A stretch of 64,000 bases of DNA from Proteromonas lacertae. Its lineage: Eukaryota > Sar > Bigyra > Opalinata > Proteromonadidae. The notes beneath the pieces were generated by a model. The model saw nothing but the letters and a program-made list of their open reading frames with translations, was not told the origin of the DNA and ran no database searches. Numbering within the stretch: the stretch's first letter is position 1; each line of letters starts with the position of its first letter. Of this stretch, positions 22,587-35,044 are shown piece after piece. Both the position numbers and the translations under genes were made by a program. The stretch covers positions 1 to 64,000 of the forward strand of contig NGBS01000593.1 of assembly GCA_002245135.1 (NCBI GenBank), written 5' to 3'.

Positions 22587-24395
22587 TCATTTTATCCTAC
22601 TTATTCTATCTCCTATTGATATAATATTCATTAAAACATGAATTGAAGAAACAAAGCTGTATTTTACACTATCTAAATCATCAATAAGCTCATTATCTAT
22701 TAGAGCAGGCAATTTCATCACAAAATCATTCAATTGAGAATATTTGTTTTGATTAATTATATCTTTATAACTTTGATAATATTGCTTCACATATCCATCA
22801 ACAATATCATATGCATCTTCAATAATGACATCATGATTCTTTAGTAACAATATCAATGAATCTAAATAACTATTACACAATGTTTTATTAAGAATTTCAT
22901 CAAAATATATATCTTTATTGATTTTGTCATTATTCTTTTCTAATAGATAAGTAAAATGAAAATATAACAGAAATTGTGTTATCCCACTTCCTCTTATATA
23001 ATTTTTTCTTTCTATTATATTCTTTAAACGATTATATTCTTTATGATATTCTTCTTTTTTCATTTCAATTTCTATATCATTTTTACCTTTTAATATAATT
23101 GCTAATGGATAATTTGAATTGATTTCTTCTTCTTCTTTACTTATATATAAATAACTATTTTCATTTCTTTTTATTGACAGTCCCTTTAATTCATTAAACT
23201 CACGTTTTTCACTAGCATTATTCACATTTTTTAATAACAATTTCATTCTATTAAAAGATTGAGGAATTGCTTATTGAGTTTATATTTGATAATGTGCTAA
23301 TTATTGGTATGTTAAACAACACACTTAACTCTCTTAATTTGATTTGATTTACATCTATTTAAGATTTATATATATATATATATACGACTAATGCAAATTA
23401 TATCATTATTACTAAGTAATTCAAATACTGAATCTTCAACCAAATGTTCTACTAATATACAATCAATCTTTCTATTCTTTAAATTGCTCAATACTCTTTC
23501 AGAATATTCTTTAATCTTTACATTACTATTCATTTCATTTAACTCTTCAATTGATAGATTCTTATTCTTTTCAAACTTCCCTGTTATTTTAAACCCTACA
23601 CTACTTTCTATATGCATTATATCAAAATAAATAACAATTAATACCTGGAGTTAAAGAACCACTAAATAGCACTATTCCATTGACAAATCTACACTTTTCA
23701 TCTTTAAATATTGTTCTGATAGTTGTACATATTGTGGAAGGTATTTCAATAACAACTCCTTGAATTACTTCACACTTTTCATTGATATTCATTATTTCTT
23801 CATTCAATTCTTCTATTCTTTTATATCTATCACTTTTTAATCCATTCTGAAGTAGAAATGAATTGCATAATAAATCAATCATTTCACTATCTTCATTTTC
23901 ATTTACTTTTTCACATAACGAATATAATATCTCATCATCAGATGCTGATGGATAAGCACAGATTTTTTGAATTGGTATAGTCATATAATTTATGATTTTT
24001 TCTACTTCTCTTTCTTTTAATAACAGCAATTCTTTTATTTTTCTTTTACTTTTTTCTGCGATTGAAAAATTTCATTGTATTTTCACATAGAATTCCACTC
24101 AATATAATCTGAGTTGCTATTATATTATAACAATAAATCATAGATAAATATACTCATTCCGCATCCTATCATCTTTTCTTCACTTCTCACTGAATCAATC
24201 AATATTGAAGCATAAACATTGTTATTTCCAAAGTATTTTAGCAATTTCACAGTATTATATTCCAATATTTCTTCTTCTTTCTCTAATCATCACCAGATTA
24301 ATTTAATTATACCTGTAATTATCTTGATTGGTTTGAAGTTGCCATATGGAACTCAAAAATGGATAAGTTAGACCTCTTATGGTAACTAATGACAT
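22587..24395 (-). CDS. Group II chaperonin-like protein, BBS6/10/12 type (model partly unresolved)
   Basis: The best start is the ATG at 24395, spliced to VPYGNFKPIKIIT and then EKEEEILEYNTV. The text GCGMTTQIILSGILCENTMK corresponds to the GDGTTS...GELL region of CCT proteins but lacks the ATPase motif. Later blocks are SGSLTP|ESSVGFKITGKF, then KIDCILVEHL, DIICISHVNQIKLRELS, and near the end LDSVKYSFVSSIHVLMNIIS, all in chaperonin order. A diverged chaperonin without nucleotide motifs fits the BBS-type proteins that help assemble the BBSome. Two joins do not keep the frame: one at about 24070 beside T5/A6 runs and one at about 23270. They could be unrecognised introns or indels. The C-terminal half (23246-22587) is open. 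Confidence 0.55.
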
Positions 24396-24503
24396 TAACA
24401 AAATATTGTATTATTTAATGGGTAAATGTATGAAATATTGGAATTATAATTAAATAAACTTGATGCTGATTTGAGTAGATTTTTTTTTCTTTTGTTATTT
24501 ATC

Positions 24504-27500
24504 ATGAATAGCTTGAAAAAAATGGAATTATATTGTGAAAAAAATAATATTTCATTCCCAGAAATTAAGTATATTAACAGTATCTATTTATAGAGTGAAA
24601 TCTTATGAAGATAAGCCAATCTGGTATAGTGCAAGTTGTGAATTTCGAGGAATAAAATATGAAACAAAATGTTACACTCCAACAGCCCTTAGACAATCAT
24701 TATGTAATAAAATACTTCAATCCTTAGATGTTGTTCCTAAAGAAAAAACAGCTAAACAGAACAATCCGAAACCACATACTCCAGTAGTTCAAAATGTATC
24801 AAAGCGTGTATCTCACATCTGTATTCGTAATTTCTTAAATATCTTTCCTAATGAAAAGCAATTTTCAGTTTATACACTTAAAGTGAATCATTCAAAGGAA
24901 GGATATGATTTTATACCATTCATGTTAGGATTAGTGTGTAATGTAAAAACTGATTTGAATTATGCATTTCCATTATATCATAGAGGTTATATGGAATGTA
25001 GATGGTTTTATTATATCTTTTATTTTTTATATATAAAATTTAGATTATTTATTGTTATTTTCCTTAATTTGTACAACTTATTCTACTGAATTGACTGAAA
25101 TAGAATTGAATGAAATAAAATGGATCAGTCATAAAATACTGTCATATAAATTCTCAAAGAATTCTCTAAGATTATATCCAGATAATAAAGATGATATAGT
25201 TCAAGATGAAGGAATTAATTATATTTATCCAAATCTAGACAAAATTACTGAAAATATTGATATAAAGAATTATAAAAACTATTTCATTGTTCCAATCAAC
25301 CAAAATACATTAAAAATTGATTTTGATTATATTGCCAATATTAAAGAAAGAATAAAAACATATAATGATCGATGTTTATATGATGTAATGAAAGAAGAAC
25401 CAAATTTAAATATAACTAATTTTATAGTCTCTAGAACATATACAACTGAATTCAATAGATTTCGTGTTTTAGCAATAAATAAAGACTTAAATCCATTATC
25501 ACCATATCCTGAACCTGCTTATAGTTCTTTCAGCGATTTTTGTGTGAATAAATACAAAGCAACAATAACTGATATGAATCAACCATTGATTGAAGCTACA
25601 TACTGTCCAAATATTAAATCAAGAGTGAAAATCTTAACAACTGCTCCTCCACCAGGATATGTTGATAATGATAAAAAAACAAAGACATCCACATTTGTTC
25701 CTGAATTATTAAAGATAATAGATCCAACAAGTGATTTGATGAATTTGTGTTTTAAAATTCCAACTTTATTAACGATGTTTGAATGGTCAATGAGATTTAA
25801 ATGGTTTACAAATTTATTAGAAGAAAAATTAAACACGAAATTAACTCAAAAATGTATAGATGAATTAGAAATATCAATAACACCCTCAGAATTCAATCCA
25901 ATAAATAATTATGAATTATATGAAACTTTAGGTGATAGTTTATTAGAAATATTCTCAACCGTTGTGTTATTCTTTAAGAAAACAAATATTAATGAAGGTC
26001 AATTGACTTTTAATAGGAACTTCTATACTTCAAATAATATGTTTAATGATTTATGTCAAAAATGGCGTTTTGATGAGTATTTTTATTGATTTTTTTATTA
26101 TTGTATAGTATAATTAAACAGTCATTGATTCCACAGAAATTAGTTTTACCTGGTTTTAATGGTGAAGAAAATTATGATATTGGTAAGAAAACTCTAGCTG
26201 ATATATTTGAATCAATTATCTTTGTTATTTATAAATACAATGATATGGAAAAAGCCATTGATTTCTTCATTAATATCATGTTTCCTGACTTTAAATATTC
26301 TCGATCTATATTAATTTCGTGGATTATTACCACTGTTAAAGATAATGAAATAATACAAAGATGTAATTTACAACCAAAACTAAATAATACAATTATTTAT
26401 TCATTACCAAATAACTTGGAATATTTAGAATATATTATCAAGTATAATTGTTATTGTTTAGTTATTGTCTGTATAGTTATCGCTTTCATGATAAACAATT
26501 ACTAGTTAAATCATTCACACCTAAAGCCATTCTTCCTCGTGAGAAGATAATTGAACAATCATATGAAAGATTAGAATTCTTAGGAGATGCTATATTGGAT
26601 TGGATATTTTTAGATTATACTTTTGATTTATATAGTAATAAACTGAATCCTGGTTTACTATATTGTATATTATTTATTTTATTTATATTGAAATATAGTT
26701 ATTAGAAGTGAATTATCTTGTAATGACACATTATGTTATATATTTGTCAGTTTAGGATTCTATAAGTTCTGTTATAACACGATCTTAGAATCAAAAAGGA
26801 CAGAAATTGATGAATATCTTCAAAAATTGAATAAAAATGAAATATTTTATGGGAATGGAAGTGAATTTAAAGAGATTTCTTATTTATGTCCTACGAAACA
26901 TTATGATCAGTCTATTACACAAGAGAAATATGGTTCTGGTGTGAAATATGTAAGAGTATTTTTATATAATGATTTATATATGTATATATTTATTAAAATA
27001 TAATATATTTCTGTGATTATGAAAGGATTATAAATATTTTTATTGTATATATGTATGAAGTGAAAAATAATAGAAATATTTAACATTCTATTCAAATCAA
27101 TACTGAAATATAAATTATATATTAATAAATCTCATTTATATTGTTATTTCTTTTTTATTTATTTACTTTGTAGATGTGTGCAGATATGTTTGAAGCAATG
27201 GTTGGTGCTATATTTATTGATGGTGGTTTAGAAACAACCAAAAGCATAGTGTTTAAGTTATTAAAGCCATTTTTGGATAGGCATTTGAACTTAGATCATA
27301 TTATGAAACATCCAGTTTCACAGTTATATGTATATAAATATACTGTATTATGTAAATATAGGTGATGGCTCAGAAATTATACAAATCTGTTTCTTTTAAT
27401 ACTTCTAATGAGAATGGTTGTTGGTATTGTGAACTGAAATTGAATGGAGAGAGAATTGGTAAATGCATTGGTGAAACATCCAATGTAGCAACATTGGCTG

Positions 27501-27544
27501 CTGCAAGAAAAGGAATTGAGTATTTGACTAATTTAGCTAAATAA
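24504..27544 (+). CDS. DCL: Dicer-like RNase III without a helicase domain
   Basis: Eight exons (24504-24568, 24594-24997, 25044-26076, 26109-26441, 26477-26664, 26699-26949, 27174-27329, 27362-27544) give 870 residues. Residues 1-75 form a Dicer dimerisation (DUF283-like) fold. PAZ-linked text follows: NPLSPYPEPAYSSFSDF, NQPLIEA. RNase IIIa has ETLGDSLLE and TLADIFESII; RNase IIIb has ERLEFLGDAILDW and DMFEAMVGAIFIDGG, so both active sites keep their acidic residues. A dsRBD ends the protein. The N-terminal helicase of animal and plant Dicers is absent, and the upstream gene is on the other strand, so it is not hidden. It should cut dsRNA into small RNAs. The sixth intron is 224 nt, far longer than the others. 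Confidence 0.92.
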
Positions 27545-27675
27545 GTATAATTTTTTTCTTAATTTGCATTATTTGGATTGTGATTACTATTTTAAAAATA
27601 TGATAATAATCAAAAACAAACAACAACACGTGTTTGATAAGAAAGTTTGAGAAAAAGCTTGATAGTTCATCAAAA

Positions 27676-29750
27676 ATGGAATGTGAATTACCACCAATTT
27701 CAGTATTTTTATTTTAGTTTCTTGCTTTATAGAACATTCAATCTGCTTTAGAAGGGTTTTTTAATCCAATGTCTGATGAAGCTTACACTTTTAACTGTTA
27801 CCAATATGTTTTAGAAAATGTATCAATTATTCACAGTTTATTTATAAATATAGTTGAATGATGGAGAGAGTTTTATAGATTTAATCACAAATCTAGAGAA
27901 ATATCTAGTTTCAGAAAGTCCAGGTATTAGAAGTCAATGTGTAGAAATGCTTGCAACAATATTAAAAGAAAAACCAAATCTCAACTTCACTGCTTCGAAT
28001 GTTTCATCATTTTTAGACTTTTTTATGAGTAGAGCGATTGTATATTTTTTATGTATATATTATATTACAGGATTTTCCATCTAAAAATGGCTGTGTAACA
28101 TGCTTATGTTTTTTAACTGAACATTATCTTCAATTAATCTTATCAGAGCAATTAATCAAAGTAATAAATGTTTTATTCAATATCCATATACCTTCACTTA
28201 TATTTAAAATCAGAATTATAGTATTTAATCTGTTAAAGATTTTAATTGAAAATCAAGCAATCTCTAAAACAATAAAGTCTTCATTAGGAATTCAGTTTTA
28301 CTCATCATTCTTAGAAGCAACGGAAGGAGAAAAAGATCCAAGATGTTTATATGTAGAATTAAAAATATATCCGTTATTATATCAGTTATATGATTTGGAA
28401 TTATATGAGAAAGATAATGAAGGAATAGTGGAAGAAACAATGGATAATTTATTAGCATATTTTCCAATTACATTCTCATCAAAACCAAACGAATCATTCA
28501 CAAAAGATGAATTTATGAATAGTTTTTATCAAGCTATAATCAGTCATAAATCATTTATACCATTTATCTATACAGAAATAAAAGATAAATTATCATCTGA
28601 TCTAACTCAAGCCAAACATGATTCCGTTGAATTATTTACAGAAATAGTGAAGAAATATGATATAACAGTGATGAAGGATTATTTGAAAGATTATATGCCT
28701 TTATTTATTAACACTTATAGTGATAGAAATAATAAAGGAGTGTTGAGTATATGTGAAGAATCAATTCAAATTATAACAGAATCAATAATAATGACATTAG
28801 AAAGTATAATAATAATCATTATTATTATTTTATTATAAAATATTAGATCCAACTGAATATATAGATTTATTTATTACTCCAATTATTGATAAATGCATAG
28901 AAAGTATTAACACCTTTGCTCATGATGATATTACCGATATTACCTTCAAAACAGTAATTATTATATCAACAGTTAATCCACATTTATACACAAAATCATT
29001 AGAAAGAATTATGCCTGTTTTAATACTGAAAATAGAAAGTACAAGAGATGTAAATACAGCAAATGCAATGAAAAAAGCATTATTTCGATTATTACAGTTG
29101 AAATATGAAGATAAAACAGTCGATCAACATCCACTACAATTGTATTATATACTCTTATTATTATTATTATTTATAGTTTTGTTTCAAAAATATATCCGTT
29201 ATTATGGGAGAATAGATTTTCCAGTGGATTAGCAATTAGAGGTTTAGTGAATATCAGTTATACATCACCAGAAATAGTGACAAAACAACAAAAAGACCAA
29301 ATATTTGAGTTTTTATTGTTACAAATACAATCTGCCAATAACAATAATGAAAATATGAAAATATGTAGTGAATTATTATGTGAATTATGTGATAATAATA
29401 ATAATAATAATGAAATGATTATAAATACAAGTTTTGATAGAATAATCTTACCTATTTTAACAAGTTATAATAATAGCAATAATATACTTCATTTATTATC
29501 TAAATCTCACAATATGTTGATGAAAATATTGAATTATATTGAAAACAATATTGGTCAATATGTAAAGAATGATAATATTAATTTTCTAGTAGAAATATTA
29601 AAAGGAAGTGATATATTGTTATTTCATCAAATATTGATAGAAACAAAATATTCATTCTTTAATCAATTGTGGAATTATTATTTTAATTATTATAATAAGA
29701 ATGAAATAGTAGATGAGAAGATATCTAATGAAATCTATTCTATCTTTGAG

Positions 29751-29782
<32 letters not shown>

Positions 29783-30957
29783 ATTTATTTATAATTCACT
29801 TTCATCTGATGAATTTAAAACCATTCAACAAACACTCTTAACTTCAATAATTCCATTAAAAATAACCAAAACACCTCAAAATAATGAAATATATATTTAT
29901 ATGCCTTATATTCAGTGTCTATTATATATGAATTCTGATGTTATTTTATCTAATAAAACATTGTATGAATGGTGTATAGAATTGTTATTATTAAATATTA
30001 ATAATATTATAAATGATATTTTTCTTCATTTTATATCATTATATTTGCTATATATTCAAGACTCTGATTTTAATGTATATTAGTTTTAATTATAACATTT
30101 TATCATAGAATGAATTTGTTAAATTAGCATCCAAATTCCCACTGTTTGATAACATTAATAACCTATCAATCAATAATGAGTATGAATGTAAAATATACTG
30201 TTGGATTGTAAAGATATTATTCAATCACAATCAGAATAGAGATTCACAACAAATGATATTATTCAATATATGTCAATACATTTCAAGTATATTAAATATT
30301 TATATATTTATATAGAATCAACCAATATCAATAATGATTATATTGTCAATATATTATTTCATAAAAATTTCTCATTTCCTATTCCAACAAGTAACTATAA
30401 TGAAAAATCATTATTTTCTTACATTTTCAACACTATTCATTCACTTATTGAGAAATTACCATCAGAGCAAAGAGGTACATTGTTATATACATTAATACAA
30501 ATCATATCATTCACACCAAAGGAATTATTGAATAAATCTGAAGAGATAAATCTTATTTCACCTTATATCGTTCAAGCAATGAAAAGTGGAATAAATGAAT
30601 TGATTGTTATATCATTAAAGACATTATATGTATGAATATATATATATATATATATGTATATATATTATTTTCTAGAATATTCTCCAAGTAGATCCAAAAC
30701 AAATTCAACAATTAGCAGGAGGAATTATCACTTCAATTGTTGAGTTATTAAAGGTAGAAAATCAGGAGTTTAGTATTATTATACTTTCTATTAGTTGTTT
30801 ATTACTTATGAGTGGATTGCCTCCACAAATATTGACTCCTTTGAAATATGATGTATTGAAAGTATTAAGGACAAAATTAGGTGATGAGAGAAGAGTTATT
30901 CGTGATTTGGCTGTGAAGACAAGAAATATTTGGATTATTACATCTGGAAATATATAA
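27676..30957 (+). CDS. MMS19: MMS19 homologue, cytosolic iron-sulfur targeting factor
   Basis: Ten exons (27676-27702, 27733-27819, 27854-28039, 28071-28803, 28847-29141, 29177-29749, 29783-30074, 30109-30286, 30316-30629, 30676-30957) give 988 residues, the family length. The N-terminus (FIDLITNLEKYLVSESPGIR) and the C-terminus (DERRVIRDLAVKTRNIW) match MMS19, and the body is HEAT-repeat helices. MMS19 delivers Fe-S clusters to DNA polymerases, primase and helicases through the CIA targeting complex. An intron at 29750-29782 is a pure TA tract without stops and of length 33, so it can be misread as coding. I am confident from both ends; the middle is fast-evolving. Confidence 0.88.
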
Positions 30958-31065
30958 ACTGTTTTTTATTAAACTATTGTGTTGTGTTTATTTTTGAAAA
31001 ATAAAAATTGATTCGTTTCATTTTTAAATACATTGTCTTTTGTGTATTTTCATGAAATTTAAAAA

Positions 31066-31950
31066 ATGGAGTTTAAAACAGGAGATAATAACAATTTAAG
31101 TGAATCTAAAATACTAGAACCGCTTCCAGATGATCCTAAACCTCCATTAGAATCACCACCTCCTCAAAACGCTCCTCCTGTTGAAGAAAACCCGCCACCA
31201 AAGCCAGATGGTATTTAAAATTATGTTAATGCATTTAGAAACGTTTGGTCTAAAAGTAAATCATCAAACATTATTCAGTGTTGATAAACCAGTTGAATTT
31301 TATCTAATCGGTGAAATAGTAGGAGGAACAGGGTTTCCAGATGGTGTTTCATGTGCATATAAAATAATTGCAGGTAGTCAATGGATGTTACAAGAAGGCA
31401 AACCAGAAGAAGAATTATGTAGTGGTCAAACTCATATATCTTTAATATATAAATGATTTTTATTTTCTTTAATTAATATTTACTTTGTATATGGTGATAT
31501 AGATGGTTTTAGGATTTGGAATCATCCAATAGATTTACATTTTATAACATCCTCACCTAGTGATAGTCCCAAAATGCTATTTCAAGTATGGAGACTAGAT
31601 AACTCAGGTAGAGGTGAATTAGAATCATATGGATTTTGTTTTTTGCCATGTATAAACTATTATTTTGCTTATATTTTTATAGTTGGTGTTGGTTCTTTTG
31701 ATTTGAAGTGTCAAACCTGGAGACCGTTGGGCACATCACAGCAGGAATTATCTAGAAGGTTCGTAGGTGGAGTGCCGAGGTTGTATGATTGGTCAACTTT
31801 GTATAAAAATGCATTTAATGAAAGAACTTATGTAACTTCAGTTGGAAGTGGAACTGTATTATCATTTATTCATTTATATAATATTTATAGATTCATATTA
31901 AGTTGAATGTTATAGCACAAAATCTGGAAAGATATCATGTAGAATATTAA
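31066..31950 (+). CDS. B9D2: B9D2, ciliary transition-zone protein
   Basis: Exons 31066-31210, 31239-31435, 31484-31649, 31683-31855 and 31891-31950 give 246 residues. After a 48-residue proline-rich leader the whole B9 domain is present: VEFYLIGEIVGGTGFPDGV, WNHPIDLHF, FQVWRLDNSGRGELESYGF, TWRPLG, RRFVGGVPRLY, and the ending NLERYHVEY. It works in the MKS/B9 module at the base of cilia. Its second intron is AT-AC type, and removing it restores GDIDGFRIWNHPIDLHF. The proline-rich leader is an addition compared with animal B9D2. Confidence 0.95.
31436..31483 (+). other. U12-type AT-AC intron (48 nt) in B9D2
   Basis: The intron starts ATATCTTTA, has TTTTCTTTAATTAA near the 3' end and finishes ATTTAC. 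No GT donor exists in the preceding exon, and the splice is phase 0 and gives the conserved B9 sequence on both sides. Confidence 0.9.
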
Positions 31951-32074
31951 AATAAAAGTAATGATAGTTTTAGATAATTTAATTTATTTTTTCGTATTTG
32001 AAATTATTTTTTGTAATTTTTAAATGAAATTAGAAAAAATTTATAATAAAATAAAATAAAATAGTTATTTTTAT

Positions 32075-32773
32075 TTATTTTGCTGTTGGATCTGTTGGAA
32101 CGAATGTTTTACTATCTTTATCTAACTTATCTTTGTATAATTCTTCAGCTATTTTTCTTTCCTATACAATAAAACAATAAAACAATAAAGAAAATACTTT
32201 TTGTGTGATTTTTTGAAAGTCTAATACAGCGAGTTGAGGTAATACATAAATAATATAACTTCGAGCATGAGCTTGTAACATACACGGATTATCAATTAGT
32301 GATAAATCACCTTTTAATTATTAAGTTAATTGAAACAATAAATAATTGATATTTTATAAAAAGAAAGGATACTTAATCTATGAAGATTTTTCAACTTATT
32401 TATTTCTGATAGATTTGATATTTTATTATTCGTTACTAATAGAATAAAAAGAGATAATGTATATACAAATAAGGGAATGCAAATTGGGTATATTATTTAC
32501 AACTGTTTCGTCTATTTGTGAAATAATGTTATTGCTAAATAACAATGTGCCAAGTCTAGGAAATTTAGGGAAGTTTTCTATTTTTGTAATTGCATTATCA
32601 GAAAAATCTATTGTATCGAATTGATCCTAATGAATAAAGATATTTAATAATACTTTAGCAGAACCCATATTCTCAATGGCTGCAAGTCGAAGACCACGTA
32701 GGTCTAATTCTCTTTCCTTCAATGGGTTATAAAAAGTTCTTGCCTTCTGAATAACATCAGCTGTTAACTTCAT
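32075..32773 (-). CDS. SNRPA1: U2 snRNP protein A' (leucine-rich repeat)
   Basis: Exons 32773-32654, 32626-32467, 32435-32373, 32310-32198 and 32161-32075 give 180 residues. Text matches U2A' from the first residues: MKLTADVIQKA, RELDLRGLRL, DQFDTIDFSDNAI, LTNNKI, YIIYVLPQLAVLDFQKI, SKTFVPTDP. The LRRs bind U2B'' in the major spliceosome. The C-terminal low-complexity tail of larger homologues is absent. One of its own introns (32311-32372) is a U12-type intron. Confidence 0.95.
32311..32372 (-). other. U12-type GT-AG intron (62 nt) in the U2A' gene
   Basis: The donor GTATCCTTTC is the exact U12 consensus, unlike the GTATA/GTATT donors of its neighbours. A TTAACTTAAT stretch lies before the acceptor AAAAG. 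Removing it gives RLSDLSLIDNP. Confidence 0.8.
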
Positions 32774-32854
32774 GCAAAAAAATCAAAATTCAATTAAATT
32801 GTACTACACTCAATACACTTGTATTAAATGTATTGTTTTTAAATCGATATATAG

Positions 32855-33258
32855 ATGAGTTCAGAGTATGAATTTGTTTTATATAATTCCATTTAGTGAT
32901 ATAGAATCAAATTATAGAATTACAGAGATTGGCAAAGCCTTATGTGACAGTTTGCTGGAACTTCAAGATAAAGGGAAAGGCGATGAACTGTTTAATAAAT
33001 ATGTCTTAGATCAATTTGATAGAACTATAATATCGGAATTAGCATCAAATTACTCTAAAAATCCTACTACGAGTTTAACTGTATAATAAAAATTGTTAAT
33101 ACATATAGGCTGATCTTCACTCTTATAATCAATGTGATGATGTGTGGAAATTATCACTTAAGAATGTGATAATCGAAAGTGAATCAGAAGAAGTTGTATG
33201 TAAAGACTTAATCATGTATTGTTTGAATGAAAAGATGGTCAAACAAAAACCTGTATAA
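32855..33258 (+). CDS. GTF2A2: TFIIA small (gamma) subunit
   Basis: Exons 32855-32865, 32897-33080 and 33109-33258 give 114 residues, the family length. NYRITEIGKALCDSLLELQ is the N-terminal helix domain, VLDQFDRTI follows, and the β-barrel part NQCDDVWKLSLKNVIIE matches the FCDNVWTF region. TFIIA stabilises TBP on DNA in RNA polymerase II initiation. The 11-nt first exon is required to keep the frame. Divergent from U2A'. Confidence 0.92.
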
Positions 33259-33374
33259 TAATAATAATATTTATGTTTGTCATTTACTTTTTATCAAATT
33301 AACCTAAACAACAACAACAAATAATATCACAAGAAATAAAAATGAAAAAAAAACTAAAGCAAAAAACAAAATAA

Positions 33375-34934
33375 TTACTCTTTAGGAAGTTGTTCATTAC
33401 TATTCTCATTAACATCAGTACTTGGAGCAGGTGGCATAATATTAACAGCATCACCATTCTCTTCTTCTTCTTCTTCCTTAGGTTTCTCTGTTTCTCCTTC
33501 TTCTTTTGGCTTATTAAAAGGTCCTAAATAATCAGCATTTCCTTCATAATCTTCTAAAGGAGGCATATCTTCAAATTCTGGATCAATATCTTCCTTCTTT
33601 AACTTCTCTTTTCTTTTATTAATCTTTTCAGCCAATTTATTACCAAATCTTTTCTTCTGCTCTTCTTTGTATTTCCTATCATAATAATCCAATTGTTTCT
33701 ATAATTAAAAAATTAAAAAACAATATTTATATACATGAATAGCTGCTGCTTGATTTCCTATCTCTATAAACGCTTTACTGTTATTACTCAATGTTTTGCC
33801 TCTTTTAATATTATCTTCAGCTGTTTTTAATAAATCATAAGCTCTATCAATATCCCAATATTCTTTCGCTTTTTCTTTATTCATTTCTATCTTGCTATAT
33901 TCCATATATAATTTTGCATGATTATATAAAGCCTTCTGATTGTCAGGGTCGAACTTCAAACATTGAGACAAATCCCATCGAGCCTCTTTCAAATTATTTA
34001 ACTTCAAATGTGAAATACCTCTATTTTGATGTAATATAATCTTTTGTCTACCTAATTCCATCTTTAAATTATTTTCAAACATATATTCCCACTGTTCCTT
34101 AGTATGAAATATATTGACAAATGCATGGTCATAGTGTTCATTGGCTTTAGCATAATCTCCTTCTTTAAAGAACTTATTTCCTTGTTCCTTTTCTTCATTA
34201 CTTAATCTTAATTGTTCTTCAACAGATGGAGGTGGATTTTCTTCACGTTCTTTTCGTTCTTTTTCAGCTTTTTCTTGCTCGTATTTTCTCTTTTCTTCTT
34301 CGGTTGGGAATTGTGGAATTACCATATCTTTCCAACTGATTAATTCTACTTGATATGAGACTGTCGCACCTGGTAAAACTTTTGGCTCCAATCCTTTCTT
34401 TCCGAAGGCATAATCTTCACGAATGACTAAATCACAGAGTTCATTCTTTGTCATTGTTTTTAAGGCTAAATCTATACCTGGACAAGGTAATTGTCTTCGA
34501 TCTATAGCTCCTTCGAAGGGATCGTCTGTTCCACCGATTAATTTATCGCCCAATTTCTCACGACTATAGAATAAAATGGTTTATATTAATACGTTGTGTC
34601 GAATATCTCACCAGTCAGTAATCTTGCAATATATTGAATTTTACATCTATTACCTATCTTTGGATATGTTGAACTAGGTGTTCCAAGCTTTAATACCTAG
34701 AAAATATAAATATAGTGCAAATACCCTCTTGTGAACTCCTCCATCGCCAAATGGAGTAATATCGTAGTAAGATCTAGAGCACCATTCACATTTATCTGGA
34801 TCATGATATTTTTTATAAGCTCTAATGTAAAATTGAAAAAGATTATACCTGCAGCAGCTTCCACATAGCATATCTTTCCCTAATACATCTTTACCATGTG
34901 CACCGCATTTTAGACATTTGAAATCGTCACTCAT
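33375..34934 (-). CDS. FKBP-type prolyl isomerase with TPR domain and N-terminal zinc-finger-like segment
   Basis: Exons 34934-34849, 34821-34725, 34696-34593, 34563-33735 and 33698-33375 give 479 residues. The first 45 residues hold four CxxC/CC pairs (CLKCG, CGSCC, CEWC) that could bind zinc. An FKBP domain follows (GDGGVHKRVLKLG, IARLLTGEIFDTTREKLGD, VSYQVELISW), then TPR helices (EEKEQGNKFFKEGDYAKA, LHQNRGISHLKLNN, FDPDNQKALY) and a long E, K and P-rich tail. FKBP-TPR proteins are Hsp90 co-chaperones. Several FKBP active-site aromatics are replaced, so isomerase activity is doubtful. The N-terminal cysteine segment is unusual for this family. Confidence 0.88.
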
Positions 34935-35044
34935 GATTAAAATAGCTTAGAATGTTCAAGAAAGAATGTCAAACTCAATCAAACTTTTAAATATAAACGA
35001 CTATATTTTTATTTTAATTTGGGTTTTCATTATTTTTGAAGGTA

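Noticed and set aside
29750-29782. Extra residues EYIYIYIYIYYR-like in MMS19
   Set aside because: It is a 33-nt GTAT...TAG TA-repeat intron that happens to be in frame without stops.
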